Source of the DNA: a virus
Virus record (IMG/VR): IMGVR_UViG_3300014839_000005
Coordinates: 62,001 to 126,000 of that record
Strand: one strand, 5' to 3'
DNA: 64,000 nt
A program made the translations under genes and the position numbers. The stretch's first letter is position 1. Every line of letters begins with the position of its first letter. The notes under the pieces are model-generated. The model was not told where the DNA came from. It was given only the letters and a program-made list of their open reading frames with translations, and did no database searches. Below, in pieces: positions 16,546 through 25,225 of this stretch.

Positions 16546-18417
16546 ATGATTAAATATTTTGAATTTGATTCTATTGATGAGTATGGTCAACATATCATAC
16601 CCATTAATCCCGAATCACCACTTACTAAATTAGCTTCTCCTGGCTATTCTCCAGAGCTTATGAAAGTAATCATAGCTATGAAGAGGGTTCCAGAATATTA
16701 TTATGTTGTAATCAATGCTCTTGGTTCATATGAGGTTTGGGGAAGCAACCGTAATGGAGATGCCTTTCCTGAAAAAGGATTAAGGCATCTTTCGTTACGG
16801 AGTGATATGGGAACGGATCAGGATTATGGATATAAAACTTTTGAATATTATGCAAAATTATTTAAGCATCATGTTAATAAAGATCCTAAAAATTCTTTTG
16901 GCGATATCATTTTTTCCCATTGGAATGATAAGCTTAAAAGAGTTGAACTTATAGTTGGTATTGATAGAGTTAAAGGCGGTGATATTATAGCGGCTCTTGA
17001 AAATGGTGATAATGTCAGTGTATCAATGGGAGCAAAAGTAAAATTTGATAGATGTAATATTTGTGACAATAAATCCTCTACAAGAGAAGCGTATTGTAAA
17101 CATTTAAAGAATTATTTAAGAGCCCTTGTCACTGACGATCTTGCGAGACAATGGTCAAGAGAGACTGGAAAACTCATTCTCCCTGGTACAGTTGTTTTTG
17201 CTATTAATGATTTTCCAAGATTTTTTGATATTAGCAAGGTATGGATTGGGGCGGATAGAACGTCTTATATATTAGGAAAAGCAGCTTCCAGATGTGCAGT
17301 AATATCAGGTATAGATATGGCAGATTCCTTTGGAATTACAGATATAATGATTGATAAATTATCAGCTTTTGGAAAGAAAAGTGAAATAGATAAAGAACTT
17401 GGTGGAGATGCTTTAAGTAATGATAAGTCCAAGGACGGTGAAATTGTCGCTATTCCCAAATCTGATGCATTAAAAAAAGCTATTGACGCTACAATGCAAA
17501 GAACTATAGCTGAAGAACCAAGAATACCAAATTCTATTCTTGATCCCATTGCTTCCACTTTTCCGCTAAACAATATATTCTCTACTTTATTCGGCCTTGG
17601 TATTCATCCTAAGCCAGTAGAAACTCAAAGAATTATTATTATAGCAATTAAACGCCCTGATATAGCAAATTATTTAGATCAAAATAATATGTGTTTTGAT
17701 AGTCAGGAGCCTGTAGAACAATCCGCAGATATTGATATTAATGATAAATTATTTAATGATGTTATTGCAAGAGCATTAATGCCGTATATTGAAAAAAGAA
17801 GTGCCTTTCCTACTTTCTTAGATGCAAGGATGCAAAAAACTCTTGAAAAATATGCTGAGTCAAATGGAATTGAAAGTGTTATTAATAATAATGATTATTG
17901 GTTGCAACAAGGTCCTGGAACTGGGTCTCTTATACAAACATCAAAATTACCTGTTGAATTAGCAGCTCTTGGTGGATTAGCGGCTATTTATGCTGGGTTA
18001 AAATTAAAAGCTGCCGGATATAGCCCTAAAAGAGTTGCAGAAATTTTCATTAATAAACCATGGCTTCGAAATATAATTGGAGGAGGAGTAATGGTTGAAT
18101 TAATGAATCGAATGATTGGTAATGCAGCAAGATTAGATCCATATATTACAAGACCAGCCAATGAATATGAAGATATTTTACAAGATACAAATTTTTCTGG
18201 TCATATACAAAAATACGCTTCAATGGCTAATGCTTTAGGGCTTGGCATTGGTGCTGGTGCAGTAATACTTCCAAGTGCCTATATGATAAATTCGTATAGT
18301 CAAAAATCACTTGTTCCTCCTAAAAGAACTGCCGCTGTTGGGGGAACACTTACTGCATTAGGAACATTAGGATATGATGAAATAAATAAAGCTATTACAA
18401 AAGCTAAAAGATATTAA
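16546..18417 (+). CDS. probable head-maturation protease with C-terminal extension
   Basis: 623 aa. Residues 55-160 resemble phage prohead serine proteases: a GSNRNGDAFPE region, His125 in FSHWND, then GGDIIAALENGDNVSVSMG with Ser158/Ser160 as candidate nucleophiles. A Cys4/His-like site follows (Cys170, Cys173, Cys184, His186). The long C-terminal half (about 440-623) has Gly/Ala hydrophobic segments and a KYASMANALGLGIG stretch like the small virion proteins, so it may be a fusion whose tail is packaged. It lies directly upstream of the scaffold-like and capsid genes, as expected. Confidence 0.65.
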   Translation: MIKYFEFDSIDEYGQHIIPINPESPLTKLASPGYSPELMKVIIAMKRVPEYYYVVINALGSYEVWGSNRNGDAFPEKGLRHLSLRSDMGTDQDYGYKTFEYYAKLFKHHVNKDPKNSFGDIIFSHWNDKLKRVELIVGIDRVKGGDIIAALENGDNVSVSMGAKVKFDRCNICDNKSSTREAYCKHLKNYLRALVTDDLARQWSRETGKLILPGTVVFAINDFPRFFDISKVWIGADRTSYILGKAASRCAVISGIDMADSFGITDIMIDKLSAFGKKSEIDKELGGDALSNDKSKDGEIVAIPKSDALKKAIDATMQRTIAEEPRIPNSILDPIASTFPLNNIFSTLFGLGIHPKPVETQRIIIIAIKRPDIANYLDQNNMCFDSQEPVEQSADIDINDKLFNDVIARALMPYIEKRSAFPTFLDARMQKTLEKYAESNGIESVINNNDYWLQQGPGTGSLIQTSKLPVELAALGGLAAIYAGLKLKAAGYSPKRVAEIFINKPWLRNIIGGGVMVELMNRMIGNAARLDPYITRPANEYEDILQDTNFSGHIQKYASMANALGLGIGAGAVILPSAYMINSYSQKSLVPPKRTAAVGGTLTALGTLGYDEINKAITKAKRY

Positions 18418-18583
18418 ATAATTTATTTTATTCTGTACAAATTATGAGATTAATGATAAAATTTAATAGTAAAAGAAGATAATTTGCTTTTTTTATCTTA
18501 TAGATATTATATTAATTATGTATATATTTGACAGATAGAACGTTAACCAGTCTGTTTCGTTTCACAATATATGGAGGTTTCAA
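18418..18583 (+). promoter_or_regulatory. intergenic region upstream of the scaffold and capsid genes
   Basis: A 166-bp gap holding a 7-bp AT-rich hairpin (AAGATAA with TTATCTT, about 18476-18502) and a TTGACA at about 18529 that could be a -35 element, although no good -10 follows at 17 bp. A strong GGAGG precedes the next gene. Probably promoter-bearing, but no element is certain. Confidence 0.3.
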
Positions 18584-19480
18584 ATGCCTAAGTCATCTTT
18601 TGAAGATCACATGAGGATTGTAGAAGGTTCGCACACCAAAACGGCGAGTGCAAAAACAGTTACGCCAAGTCTTCTGGACAAACTTGCAGCTGAGATGGCT
18701 GGTGGTGCGGTTGATTCCACCGCAAAAGCTGCAGTTCCAGATCAGTCAACAGTTGCCGAAGCTGCTCCAGCCGTTGTGGCAGCGACAGAAGCTATTGCTG
18801 TTCCGCAGACAACTATTGCGGGTGGAAATGAAGCTGAGAAGGAAAAAGGGATGATGCCGGCTCCTTCTAAACCTGCTGTTTTTGTTATCGGTGATGGTGA
18901 TAAGAAAGTTACTGATGCTCAGAATTTCAGCAAAGAACCAGCTGCCGTTGCTGAGGCGGCAAAAAATACTGGTGGGTCAGAAAAAACATCTTCTGACAAA
19001 GAGGCTGAAGAGATTGGCCGTACAATGGCTCATTCTTATGTTACTGAAATGCGCAAAATTGCTGTTGATGAACAGTATGATACGGCTGTTGGAATTCTTA
19101 AAGAGGCTGGACTTCTTGATAATTATAAAGTCGATGAATCGCTTGAAAAGAAAGCCTCCGATGAGCCATCCGCCCTTGATAAGATTGCAAACAAGCAGCC
19201 TTTGACAAGGGAAGATATGGTAAAAGCAGCTAATGAATATGTTGAATTATCAAAACAGGCTGAAGAGGCGGATGCTTTTGGCCGTCAGAAAGCCCATGAG
19301 TATTTTGATTCTCTTGTAAAACAAGCTGCTGAGGAAATGGAATCTGAAGAGGAAAAAGACGAGGAAGAGAAAAAGGGAAAGAAAAAAGCTGAAAAAGAAG
19401 AGGGTGAAAAAACAGCCTCTGACGAATCTATTGAAAAAGCAGTTGCAGTTCTTGTAAAAGCTGGAATCGTTCAGGCCTAA
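18584..19480 (+). CDS. acidic, Ala/Lys/Glu-rich scaffold-like head protein
   Basis: 298 aa. The composition (Ala, Glu, Lys, few aromatics), predicted coiled coil and position between protease and capsid genes suggest an assembly core or scaffold. It contains motif-like segments (AHSYVTEMRKIAVDE near 150; QKAHEYFDSLVKQAAEE near 234) and repeated Lys-x-[AS]-Ser-Asp phrases (KTSSD, KKASD, KTASD) that could be linkers or processing sites. Its bases are GC-richer than nearby genes, as in the capsid gene, consistent with high expression. Confidence 0.6.
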   Translation: MPKSSFEDHMRIVEGSHTKTASAKTVTPSLLDKLAAEMAGGAVDSTAKAAVPDQSTVAEAAPAVVAATEAIAVPQTTIAGGNEAEKEKGMMPAPSKPAVFVIGDGDKKVTDAQNFSKEPAAVAEAAKNTGGSEKTSSDKEAEEIGRTMAHSYVTEMRKIAVDEQYDTAVGILKEAGLLDNYKVDESLEKKASDEPSALDKIANKQPLTREDMVKAANEYVELSKQAEEADAFGRQKAHEYFDSLVKQAAEEMESEEEKDEEEKKGKKKAEKEEGEKTASDESIEKAVAVLVKAGIVQA

Positions 19481-19516
19481 TTTTTTTACCCATTATCAGG
19501 GAAAAGGTTTGGCTAA

Positions 19517-20017
19517 ATGACTCCAACTGTAGAACAGTTGATTAGAGAAGCGGCTGGATTAAATGCTCAAAACATTGAGAAGGCCGCTTCTTCTAAAATT
19601 GATAAAACTGAAGCGAAAAAAATTTCGCAAGGATTGATGAAGGTAGCTTCTTTACCATATAAGGAAGCATCTTACAATTCAATCCAAGAAATAATGAAAA
19701 TTGCGTCGACATCTCTTGATTCTTTACTTAATGAGTTAGAAGAAAGAGATAAAAGAATTAATCAATTAAGTAAAATCGCTGAAGTTAGAGAAGTTATTGA
19801 TTCAATGATTGATAGGAGGTTGATTGAGTATCCTGGCATTCAAGAAAAAACAGCAGAACTTCTCAAAAAAAGCGATCATGAATTAGAAATTATTAAAGAA
19901 GCAATAGCTCTTGGAAGCGTTACTTCAAAAAATATATTCTTCGAAGAGAGCGAAAAAATAGCATCAGAGACTCCTGCAAAACGCGGCATATTCGATGGAG
20001 TCGAAGGTTTAGCTTAA
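19517..20017 (+). CDS. helical head protein
   Basis: 166 aa, almost all charged helix with a central coiled coil (residues 60-95). A SEKIASETPAKRG phrase near the C-terminus resembles the Lys-x-Ala-Ser phrases of the previous protein. No family recognised. Its location suggests a second scaffold or core component. Confidence 0.6.
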   Translation: MTPTVEQLIREAAGLNAQNIEKAASSKIDKTEAKKISQGLMKVASLPYKEASYNSIQEIMKIASTSLDSLLNELEERDKRINQLSKIAEVREVIDSMIDRRLIEYPGIQEKTAELLKKSDHELEIIKEAIALGSVTSKNIFFEESEKIASETPAKRGIFDGVEGLA

Positions 20018-20035
20018 TTAAAAAGGAGAATTACT

Positions 20036-20479
20036 ATGTTAGATATTCGAACCCCCTTAAGCAGGGTTGTTAGGGTAACAAGAAAGATTGATATAGGCAA
20101 TTTAGTTGCGGTTCCTGGCGTTTGGGTTGGTATTGATAATGATGGAAAAGCCTATAATGTCGTAACCCCGACAGTTCCTGCCGTTTGCAAACTTGTTATT
20201 GGTTATGCTTCTGCTAATATGTATGAAAGTAATGATGTAAAGGTTGGAAGAATTACGACTCTTGAAAGTATCGGTTGTAGATTTGGTGTTGATTCCGATG
20301 GTTTCAGTGAAGTTGCTGCTGCTGGTAATTATCTTTCTGTTGATGCTTCGTCAACACCAAAAGCTGGAAAGCTTAAAGTTGCTGACTCTGGTGAAACAAT
20401 TGTTGCTGTCGCGGAAGGATATGATGGAGCAACAGGAATTTTGACTTTTACAATCTGTTGCCCAAGTATCATGCCTTAA
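20036..20479 (+). CDS. capsid decoration-like protein, paralog 1
   Basis: 147 aa after AAAGGAG. It is the shortest of three tandem paralogs sharing MLDI.TPL at the start, PG[VI]W...NDG, YES[NH]D, VG.ITT[LM]E[ST]IG and a closing VAV.E.[YW]D region. Predicted beta-rich. Three adjacent copies just before the capsid gene fit a head decoration or fibre protein family, but no named family is certain. Unlike the other two it has no low-complexity tail. Confidence 0.65.
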   Translation: MLDIRTPLSRVVRVTRKIDIGNLVAVPGVWVGIDNDGKAYNVVTPTVPAVCKLVIGYASANMYESNDVKVGRITTLESIGCRFGVDSDGFSEVAAAGNYLSVDASSTPKAGKLKVADSGETIVAVAEGYDGATGILTFTICCPSIMP

Positions 20480-20520
20480 TATTGAATTATTTAATGTTAA
20501 CATTAAAATAGGAGAGAACC

Positions 20521-21027
20521 ATGTTAGATATCAAAACCCCGCTTAGCAAATGCACTCGCGTTTCCAGGAAAATTTTTGATCTTTCTACGTTTACCGCTCT
20601 TCCTGGAATATGGCTCAAAGTAAATAATGATGGTTCCGTACAGAATGTCGGAACAAGTTCAAATCCTGCAGTAGCGAAACTCTGCATTGGAAGTTGCACT
20701 GACAATATCTATGAGAGTCATGATGTTGAAGTTGGTAGGATTACAACTCTTGAAACTATCGGCGTCAGATATGCTGTTGATGCTGATGGTTATAATGGTG
20801 CCACTTTCTATCCTGGTGAATATCTTGCTGTTGATTCTGCTTCTACTTTTGAGGGGAAGCTTTCAATGGCAGCGAATGGCGAGACAGTTGTTGCAGTTGT
20901 TGAGGGTTGGGATGGAATTAATGGTCTTCTGACCGTTATCACAGTTGATCCATCCATTATGCCGTCGGTAACGCAGACGACTACCACTACAACGACGACA
21001 ACGACAACTACAACGCCGGCTCCATAA
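20521..21027 (+). CDS. capsid decoration-like protein, paralog 2, with Thr-rich tail
   Basis: 168 aa. Residues 1-150 align with paralog 1. The last ~18 are almost all Thr ending in PAP, a mucin-like stretch that may be flexible or O-glycosylated. Strong AGGAGAG site upstream. Function inferred from the paralogs and capsid context. Confidence 0.65.
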   Translation: MLDIKTPLSKCTRVSRKIFDLSTFTALPGIWLKVNNDGSVQNVGTSSNPAVAKLCIGSCTDNIYESHDVEVGRITTLETIGVRYAVDADGYNGATFYPGEYLAVDSASTFEGKLSMAANGETVVAVVEGWDGINGLLTVITVDPSIMPSVTQTTTTTTTTTTTTTPAP

Positions 21028-21047
21028 TAAAAAAGAAGGAGTGATAA

Positions 21048-21749
21048 ATGTTAAATATTTTAACATTGCTAAATAAAACCGTTAGGGTCACAAGACAAGT
21101 GAATCTTAGTGGTTTTACAATTGAACCTGGAATGTGGGTTCAAGTTGACAATGACGGCGTTGTCTCCAATATTACGACTGGAACCGCTCCTGCAACTGCA
21201 AAATTATGTATTACTCCAGTTACTGGAAATACATATGAAAGTCATGATGTCAAAGTCGGTCATATTACGACGATGGAAACAATTGGTTGCAGATATGAAG
21301 TGAGTAATGTTGGTTTTACTGGCGGATATTTAAGCAAAGGTGCTTATCTTACAGTTGATACTACTGCTGGGAATAAAGGAAAATTGAGATATGCTCTTGG
21401 TGGAGAACGTGTAGTTGCTGTTGTGGAAAAATATGATTCTGGTGCTGGACTTTTAACTTGTATGATTGTTTCCCCTATTCTTAAGGGAGCGCAATCAAGT
21501 CCGTCAGCATCTGAAAGTCCATCAGCTTCTACCAGTCCTAGTAGTTCAACAAGCGCCTCTGTAAGTCCGTCAGCATCTACTAGCCCTAGCAGTTCAGCTA
21601 GTGCGTCTGTCAGTCCGTCGGCGTCTACAAGTCCAAGTAGTTCAACTAGTGCTTCTGTCAGTCCGTCGGCGTCTAAAAGTCCTAGCAGTTCAGCAAGTAG
21701 GTCTATAAGTCCGTCGGGTTCTGTAAGTCCTAGTGCAAGTGCATCGTAA
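21048..21749 (+). CDS. capsid decoration-like protein, paralog 3, with Ser/Pro tail
   Basis: 233 aa. Residues 1-145 are the shared beta-rich domain. From about residue 148 the chain is an imperfect repeat of SPSAS/SPSSS units to the end. A similar tail is on the Gly-rich adhesin at 37568. The tail may be a long flexible, possibly glycosylated, surface arm. Confidence 0.65.
   Translation: MLNILTLLNKTVRVTRQVNLSGFTIEPGMWVQVDNDGVVSNITTGTAPATAKLCITPVTGNTYESHDVKVGHITTMETIGCRYEVSNVGFTGGYLSKGAYLTVDTTAGNKGKLRYALGGERVVAVVEKYDSGAGLLTCMIVSPILKGAQSSPSASESPSASTSPSSSTSASVSPSASTSPSSSASASVSPSASTSPSSSTSASVSPSASKSPSSSASRSISPSGSVSPSASAS
21489..21746 (+). repeat. Ser/Pro-coding tandem repeat
   Basis: Imperfect direct repeats of roughly 48 bases built from AGTCCGTCAGCATCT-like units. 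They encode Ser-Pro-Ser-Ala-Ser phrases and are related to the repeat at 38420-38730. Such repeats can recombine and change length. Confidence 0.8.
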
Positions 21750-21830
21750 GGTTTATGGGGTTGAGCCTTAATCAACCCCAAGTATTATAACTGTTACTAA
21801 ACTTATTCAAATTATTCAAGGAGTCTTATT

Positions 21831-22850
21831 ATGATTAACGACATCAGTGTAACCCAGTTTAACGAGTCCTTCCTTGAAAAGGTTGCGACAGTTGCTGGTC
21901 AAGCTGAACTCCAAGAGTCTGGTCGTCAGTATGTGAAGACAGAACTCATGGAAGCAGCGTTTTCAAGGGCTATTATTCCACAGGAGCCGATCACAACGGC
22001 AGATTGTCAGCGTAACGTCAAAGACAATTCTCTGTATATCATCAGGGATATCGAACCTACAGCATATGCTGTTGGTGTAGATAATCTTGGTGAGCCGGAC
22101 GGCCAGTATGTAAAGGGCGAAAGGTATATCATACCTATCGTCAATTTCGTGACAAAGCGTTTCCAGATTACGGTTGAAGACCTCAGGGCTTATCAGTATA
22201 AGATCACGAAGAGGATCGAAGATAAGTCAGTTCCTGTTCTTGAGAAGTTGGAAGATAAGTTCTTCCTCCGCCTTATGGGTGCTGCTCTCAGCATTTCCAA
22301 AAAAGGCGTAAAGTATACTGGTTCGCCAACAGTTGATCTTTATATTGCGCACGGCGATATGGTCAAACTGAAGAATACATTGGCTTCTGGTATCAATGCC
22401 AATGATCCAAAGCGCAAAGAGGTTGCCTGTGTTCTGATGTGTCAGGAAGTATGGGAAACTGTTGTTGTTCTGCCAAACGTCGGTGATGACTTTGGTAAGG
22501 ACCGTGTGCTGAATGGCATCACGTCGGATACTCTCCATGGAACGAAAGTGGTTCGCACGATCAAGAGTGATATCCTTCCTATGGGTCATCTCTGGGCGTT
22601 TACGAATCCTGATTTCCTTGGTCACAACTTCGCATTAGGCGATCCTTCTTTTGAGATCAAGTCGACTTTCGGTCTCATTGAATGGCAGACAAAGGAATCT
22701 ATTGGTATGGGTATCGGTAATGCGATGTCTTCGACGCTTCTGACTCTTAAGGGCTCGAAGGCTCCTGGAACATCGACGAATCTTGAGATTTCTGCAGATG
22801 GTACAATTGATGCGGATATCTCGACATATTATGCTTCGTTGACGGTGTAA
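21831..22850 (+). CDS. major capsid protein (HK97-like)
   Basis: 339 aa. Position after protease, scaffold-like and decoration-like genes, length, and a mixed helix/sheet body with a charged spine-helix-like segment (AYQYKITKRIEDKSVPVLEK region, about 125-145) support a capsid protein. The N-terminus (VTQFNESFLEKVATV) resembles the recurring virion motif. Third positions are clearly GC-richer than in neighbouring genes, typical of the most expressed gene. A terminator follows. No homology search was possible. Confidence 0.75.
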   Translation: MINDISVTQFNESFLEKVATVAGQAELQESGRQYVKTELMEAAFSRAIIPQEPITTADCQRNVKDNSLYIIRDIEPTAYAVGVDNLGEPDGQYVKGERYIIPIVNFVTKRFQITVEDLRAYQYKITKRIEDKSVPVLEKLEDKFFLRLMGAALSISKKGVKYTGSPTVDLYIAHGDMVKLKNTLASGINANDPKRKEVACVLMCQEVWETVVVLPNVGDDFGKDRVLNGITSDTLHGTKVVRTIKSDILPMGHLWAFTNPDFLGHNFALGDPSFEIKSTFGLIEWQTKESIGMGIGNAMSSTLLTLKGSKAPGTSTNLEISADGTIDADISTYYASLTV

Positions 22851-22876
22851 GTCTCCTTTGGTGGATGGTGATGGGA

Positions 22877-22910
22877 AAGGCCTGGCCTGACAAACGGGCT
22901 GGGCCTTTTT
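22877..22910 (+). terminator. terminator after the capsid gene
   Basis: AAGGCCTGGCC (22877-22887) pairs with GGCTGGGCCTT (22897-22907) with two wobbles, 9-nt loop, then T5 and AGC. Confidence 0.8.
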
Positions 22911-22928
22911 AGCTTAAAGGTAAAATGA

Positions 22929-23228
22929 ATGTTATATAAAAATATTTCAGATACTCCAGTTTGGATACTGTGCAATAGCATGAAGACCTTGGTATGTCCT
23001 GGGGAAGTTATTAATTTAAGTATTCCTGATATTAATCATTCAGGATCAACAATGAGATTTTTTGAATCTCTTGCTAAACATCAGGTTGTAAAAACAAATG
23101 GATGGGATATGGCGGAGAAATTAAAAAAAGATCCCATTGCTCAAAAAATCAATGATGAAAATATGCCTGAATTAACGATAGAAAAAAATTTACTTTCTGA
23201 TAAAGCTTCAATAAATGAGGGTAAATAA
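22929..23228 (+). CDS. small protein of unknown function (head/neck region)
   Basis: 99 aa with AAAGG upstream. A beta-rich N-terminal half with a conserved-looking CPGEVINLSIPD stretch, then a charged helix. No family recognised; ends two bases before the next gene. Probably a capsid-associated or head-completion protein by position. Confidence 0.6.
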   Translation: MLYKNISDTPVWILCNSMKTLVCPGEVINLSIPDINHSGSTMRFFESLAKHQVVKTNGWDMAEKLKKDPIAQKINDENMPELTIEKNLLSDKASINEGK

Positions 23229-23230
23229 TT

Positions 23231-23716
23231 ATGGCTATATTAACTGAAGCTGATTATATTTCTGCTTTAAGAGATTTTATTAAAGATTATGCTGAACTAA
23301 ATAGACTATTAAAATTTCGTGAAGAAAATAAAGGAAATTTAATAAGTCTATATTTAAATATGGCTTTGGGGTTTTTAAATTCAATTCCTCCATTAATTGC
23401 ATCTTTTGATTTTTCAACATTTCCAATACCGAGTTTATTACTTCATCAAAGTGCAATAGAGGCCTTAATATCAAATGGAATATGCCAGGCGAGAAATGAC
23501 CTTACTTATAACAATGGCGGTATTACAGTTAAAATAAGTGATAAAGAACGTTATTTACAGTTTATACAATTATTAACTAGAATAGCTGACAGCGAAATTA
23601 ATAATTTTAAACAAATGAAAGTTAGCATTAATATTGATAATGCTTGGGGTGGAGTTTCAAGTCCTTACAACACAATACATGGTAATTTGCCTATTAAGCC
23701 GAATAGCATCTTATAG
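23231..23716 (+). CDS. possible head-completion or connector protein
   Basis: 161 aa. Two long helices at the N-terminus, a hydrophobic middle (SIPPLIASFDFSTFPIPSLL) and a C-terminal beta part. Position right after the capsid gene suggests a connector component, but no family was recognised. Confidence 0.55.
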   Translation: MAILTEADYISALRDFIKDYAELNRLLKFREENKGNLISLYLNMALGFLNSIPPLIASFDFSTFPIPSLLLHQSAIEALISNGICQARNDLTYNNGGITVKISDKERYLQFIQLLTRIADSEINNFKQMKVSINIDNAWGGVSSPYNTIHGNLPIKPNSIL

Positions 23717-23746
23717 TTCAATGACTTACAAAAGGAGTTATGTTTT

Positions 23747-24490
23747 ATGAAAAAAGATGAATTACTTAAAATGGCTAAAGAGAACAAGGAAGTTGCTGAC
23801 GCTATCATTTTTCTCACAAAATCAGCTCAAGCTGCAACAAATTTTGATGAATCAGTTCCAGCGGTTGGTGGTGCTGCTGAGCAACAGGGCACTGGCGCTG
23901 CCCCAATAGGACAGGCAGCCCCAGTACAGGCTCCTGCCGGCGCTGCAGCCGTCCCAGCTGACCAACAGGCACTTCAAATGGCTGGTGGTGGACAACCGGC
24001 TGTCGACCCCGCTGCAGAAGGTGCTAAGGCCGCTCAGGCTTTCCTAGCCCCTGCATTTCAGGCAGCTGCTCAAGGTGACGCTAACGCACAGCAAACTATT
24101 GCTTTGGCGGCTGGACAGATTGCCAGGGGTGTTGCGGAGGCTGCTAATGAAGCTTCTGGTGGAGGTGGAGGTCAAATACCGCCTGAAGCAGCTGCGGGTG
24201 CTCCAGGCGCTCCAGCAGCCCCAGCAGTACCAGCAACACCTGAATCTCAGGTTGCTGATCAAATAGTAGCTTCTCCTGTTCAGGCTAAAGCAAATGCTAC
24301 TCCAGAAGGTGAGCAGGGCGCAGAAGAGCAAAAAGCTGAAGGAGAAGGTGATGGAGCTGCTGAAGCAAAAGATAAAGATAAAAAAGAAAAAGACAAAAAG
24401 AAACCACCATTTGAAAAGAAATCAGAATTAATGTTCAGCGCTGACACTGTTCGTGGATTAATTCAACTGTCAAAGGCTGGAATTATTTAA
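23747..24490 (+). CDS. Ala/Pro/Gln-rich low-complexity head protein
   Basis: 247 aa after AAAGGAG. A short helical start is followed by about 150 residues rich in Ala, Pro, Gln and Gly, a Lys/Glu/Asp-rich stretch and a small helical end (FSADTVRGLIQLSKAGI). Largely disordered. The composition recalls scaffold or surface-linker proteins. No family recognised. Confidence 0.6.
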   Translation: MKKDELLKMAKENKEVADAIIFLTKSAQAATNFDESVPAVGGAAEQQGTGAAPIGQAAPVQAPAGAAAVPADQQALQMAGGGQPAVDPAAEGAKAAQAFLAPAFQAAAQGDANAQQTIALAAGQIARGVAEAANEASGGGGGQIPPEAAAGAPGAPAAPAVPATPESQVADQIVASPVQAKANATPEGEQGAEEQKAEGEGDGAAEAKDKDKKEKDKKKPPFEKKSELMFSADTVRGLIQLSKAGII

Positions 24491-24515
24491 TTCTGTTCTT
24501 TATTTTGTCTTAAAC

Positions 24516-24542
24516 AAAGGGCGGAAACAACCGCCCTTTTTT
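24516..24542 (+). terminator. terminator at the end of the head module
   Basis: AAAGGGCGG (24516-24524), 6-nt loop, CCGCCCTTT (24531-24539), continuing into a T run. Separates the head genes from the glycan island. Confidence 0.85.
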
Positions 24543-24585
24543 AATATAATGGTTGGGTAATTATGTAAATTTAGCTATATTTTAT

Positions 24586-25203
24586 ATGATGGAGATAAAT
24601 TTTATAATTACGTGTTTTAATAAAGAGCAATATTGGCCTTATCTGCGTACTATATTAAATTCATATATAAAGATCCAACCTCATATCGCATATTGTTACA
24701 ATGGAAAAAATGAAAAAGAAATATGTGATTTTAAATGTGAAAATAGAGGACAATCTCCAGGCGATGCTGACTTAATTATTGGAGGATATAGATTATTAAA
24801 GAATAATGGTATTAAAAAATGGATAAAATTAAGTGTTGATAGTTGGTTATTAAATGAAGATATAATATTAGATATATTTAATAATATGGAAAAAAAAAAT
24901 ATGTGGTATGGTGGGGCTACATGGGTTCATTCTAACCATATGGCAACAGATATAATTTTTGCAACTACTGAATTATTAGAAGAATTTTGCAATTCAATGA
25001 AAGAATTTAATAAGAATATCAACATGCCACTTGAACAACACATGTATAAAATAGTAACAAAAAGAAAATATTATTTAATTCCAGGAAGGCATCCCGTTCC
25101 CTATGGATCAGAAGGAACACGACATATTGCTAACTCTCTTGGATGGACAATGCAGCATAAATTAGAAGATAATATCGCCTTTATGAATAACTATCATCAA
25201 TGA
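24586..25203 (+). CDS. putative glycosyltransferase-like protein
   Basis: 205 aa from the ATG at 24586; an upstream TTG at 24553 is in frame but lacks support. It begins with a beta strand and NxE pattern (INFIITCFNKEQYWPYL), has GDADLIIGGYRLL and a KWIKLSVDSWLL region where a GT-A fold would bind nucleotide sugar, and a C-terminal HPVPYGSEGTRH. Assignment rests on fold-like features and on neighbouring glycosyltransferases. First gene of the island. Confidence 0.5.
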   Translation: MMEINFIITCFNKEQYWPYLRTILNSYIKIQPHIAYCYNGKNEKEICDFKCENRGQSPGDADLIIGGYRLLKNNGIKKWIKLSVDSWLLNEDIILDIFNNMEKKNMWYGGATWVHSNHMATDIIFATTELLEEFCNSMKEFNKNINMPLEQHMYKIVTKRKYYLIPGRHPVPYGSEGTRHIANSLGWTMQHKLEDNIAFMNNYHQ

Positions 25204-25225
25204 CCTTAACATTAAGGATACTTTC

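Noticed and set aside
21344-21781. 145-codon minus-strand frame opposite the Ser/Pro repeat
   Set aside because: Arises from the repeat on the coding strand (regular Leu-Gly-Leu pattern); no start signals.
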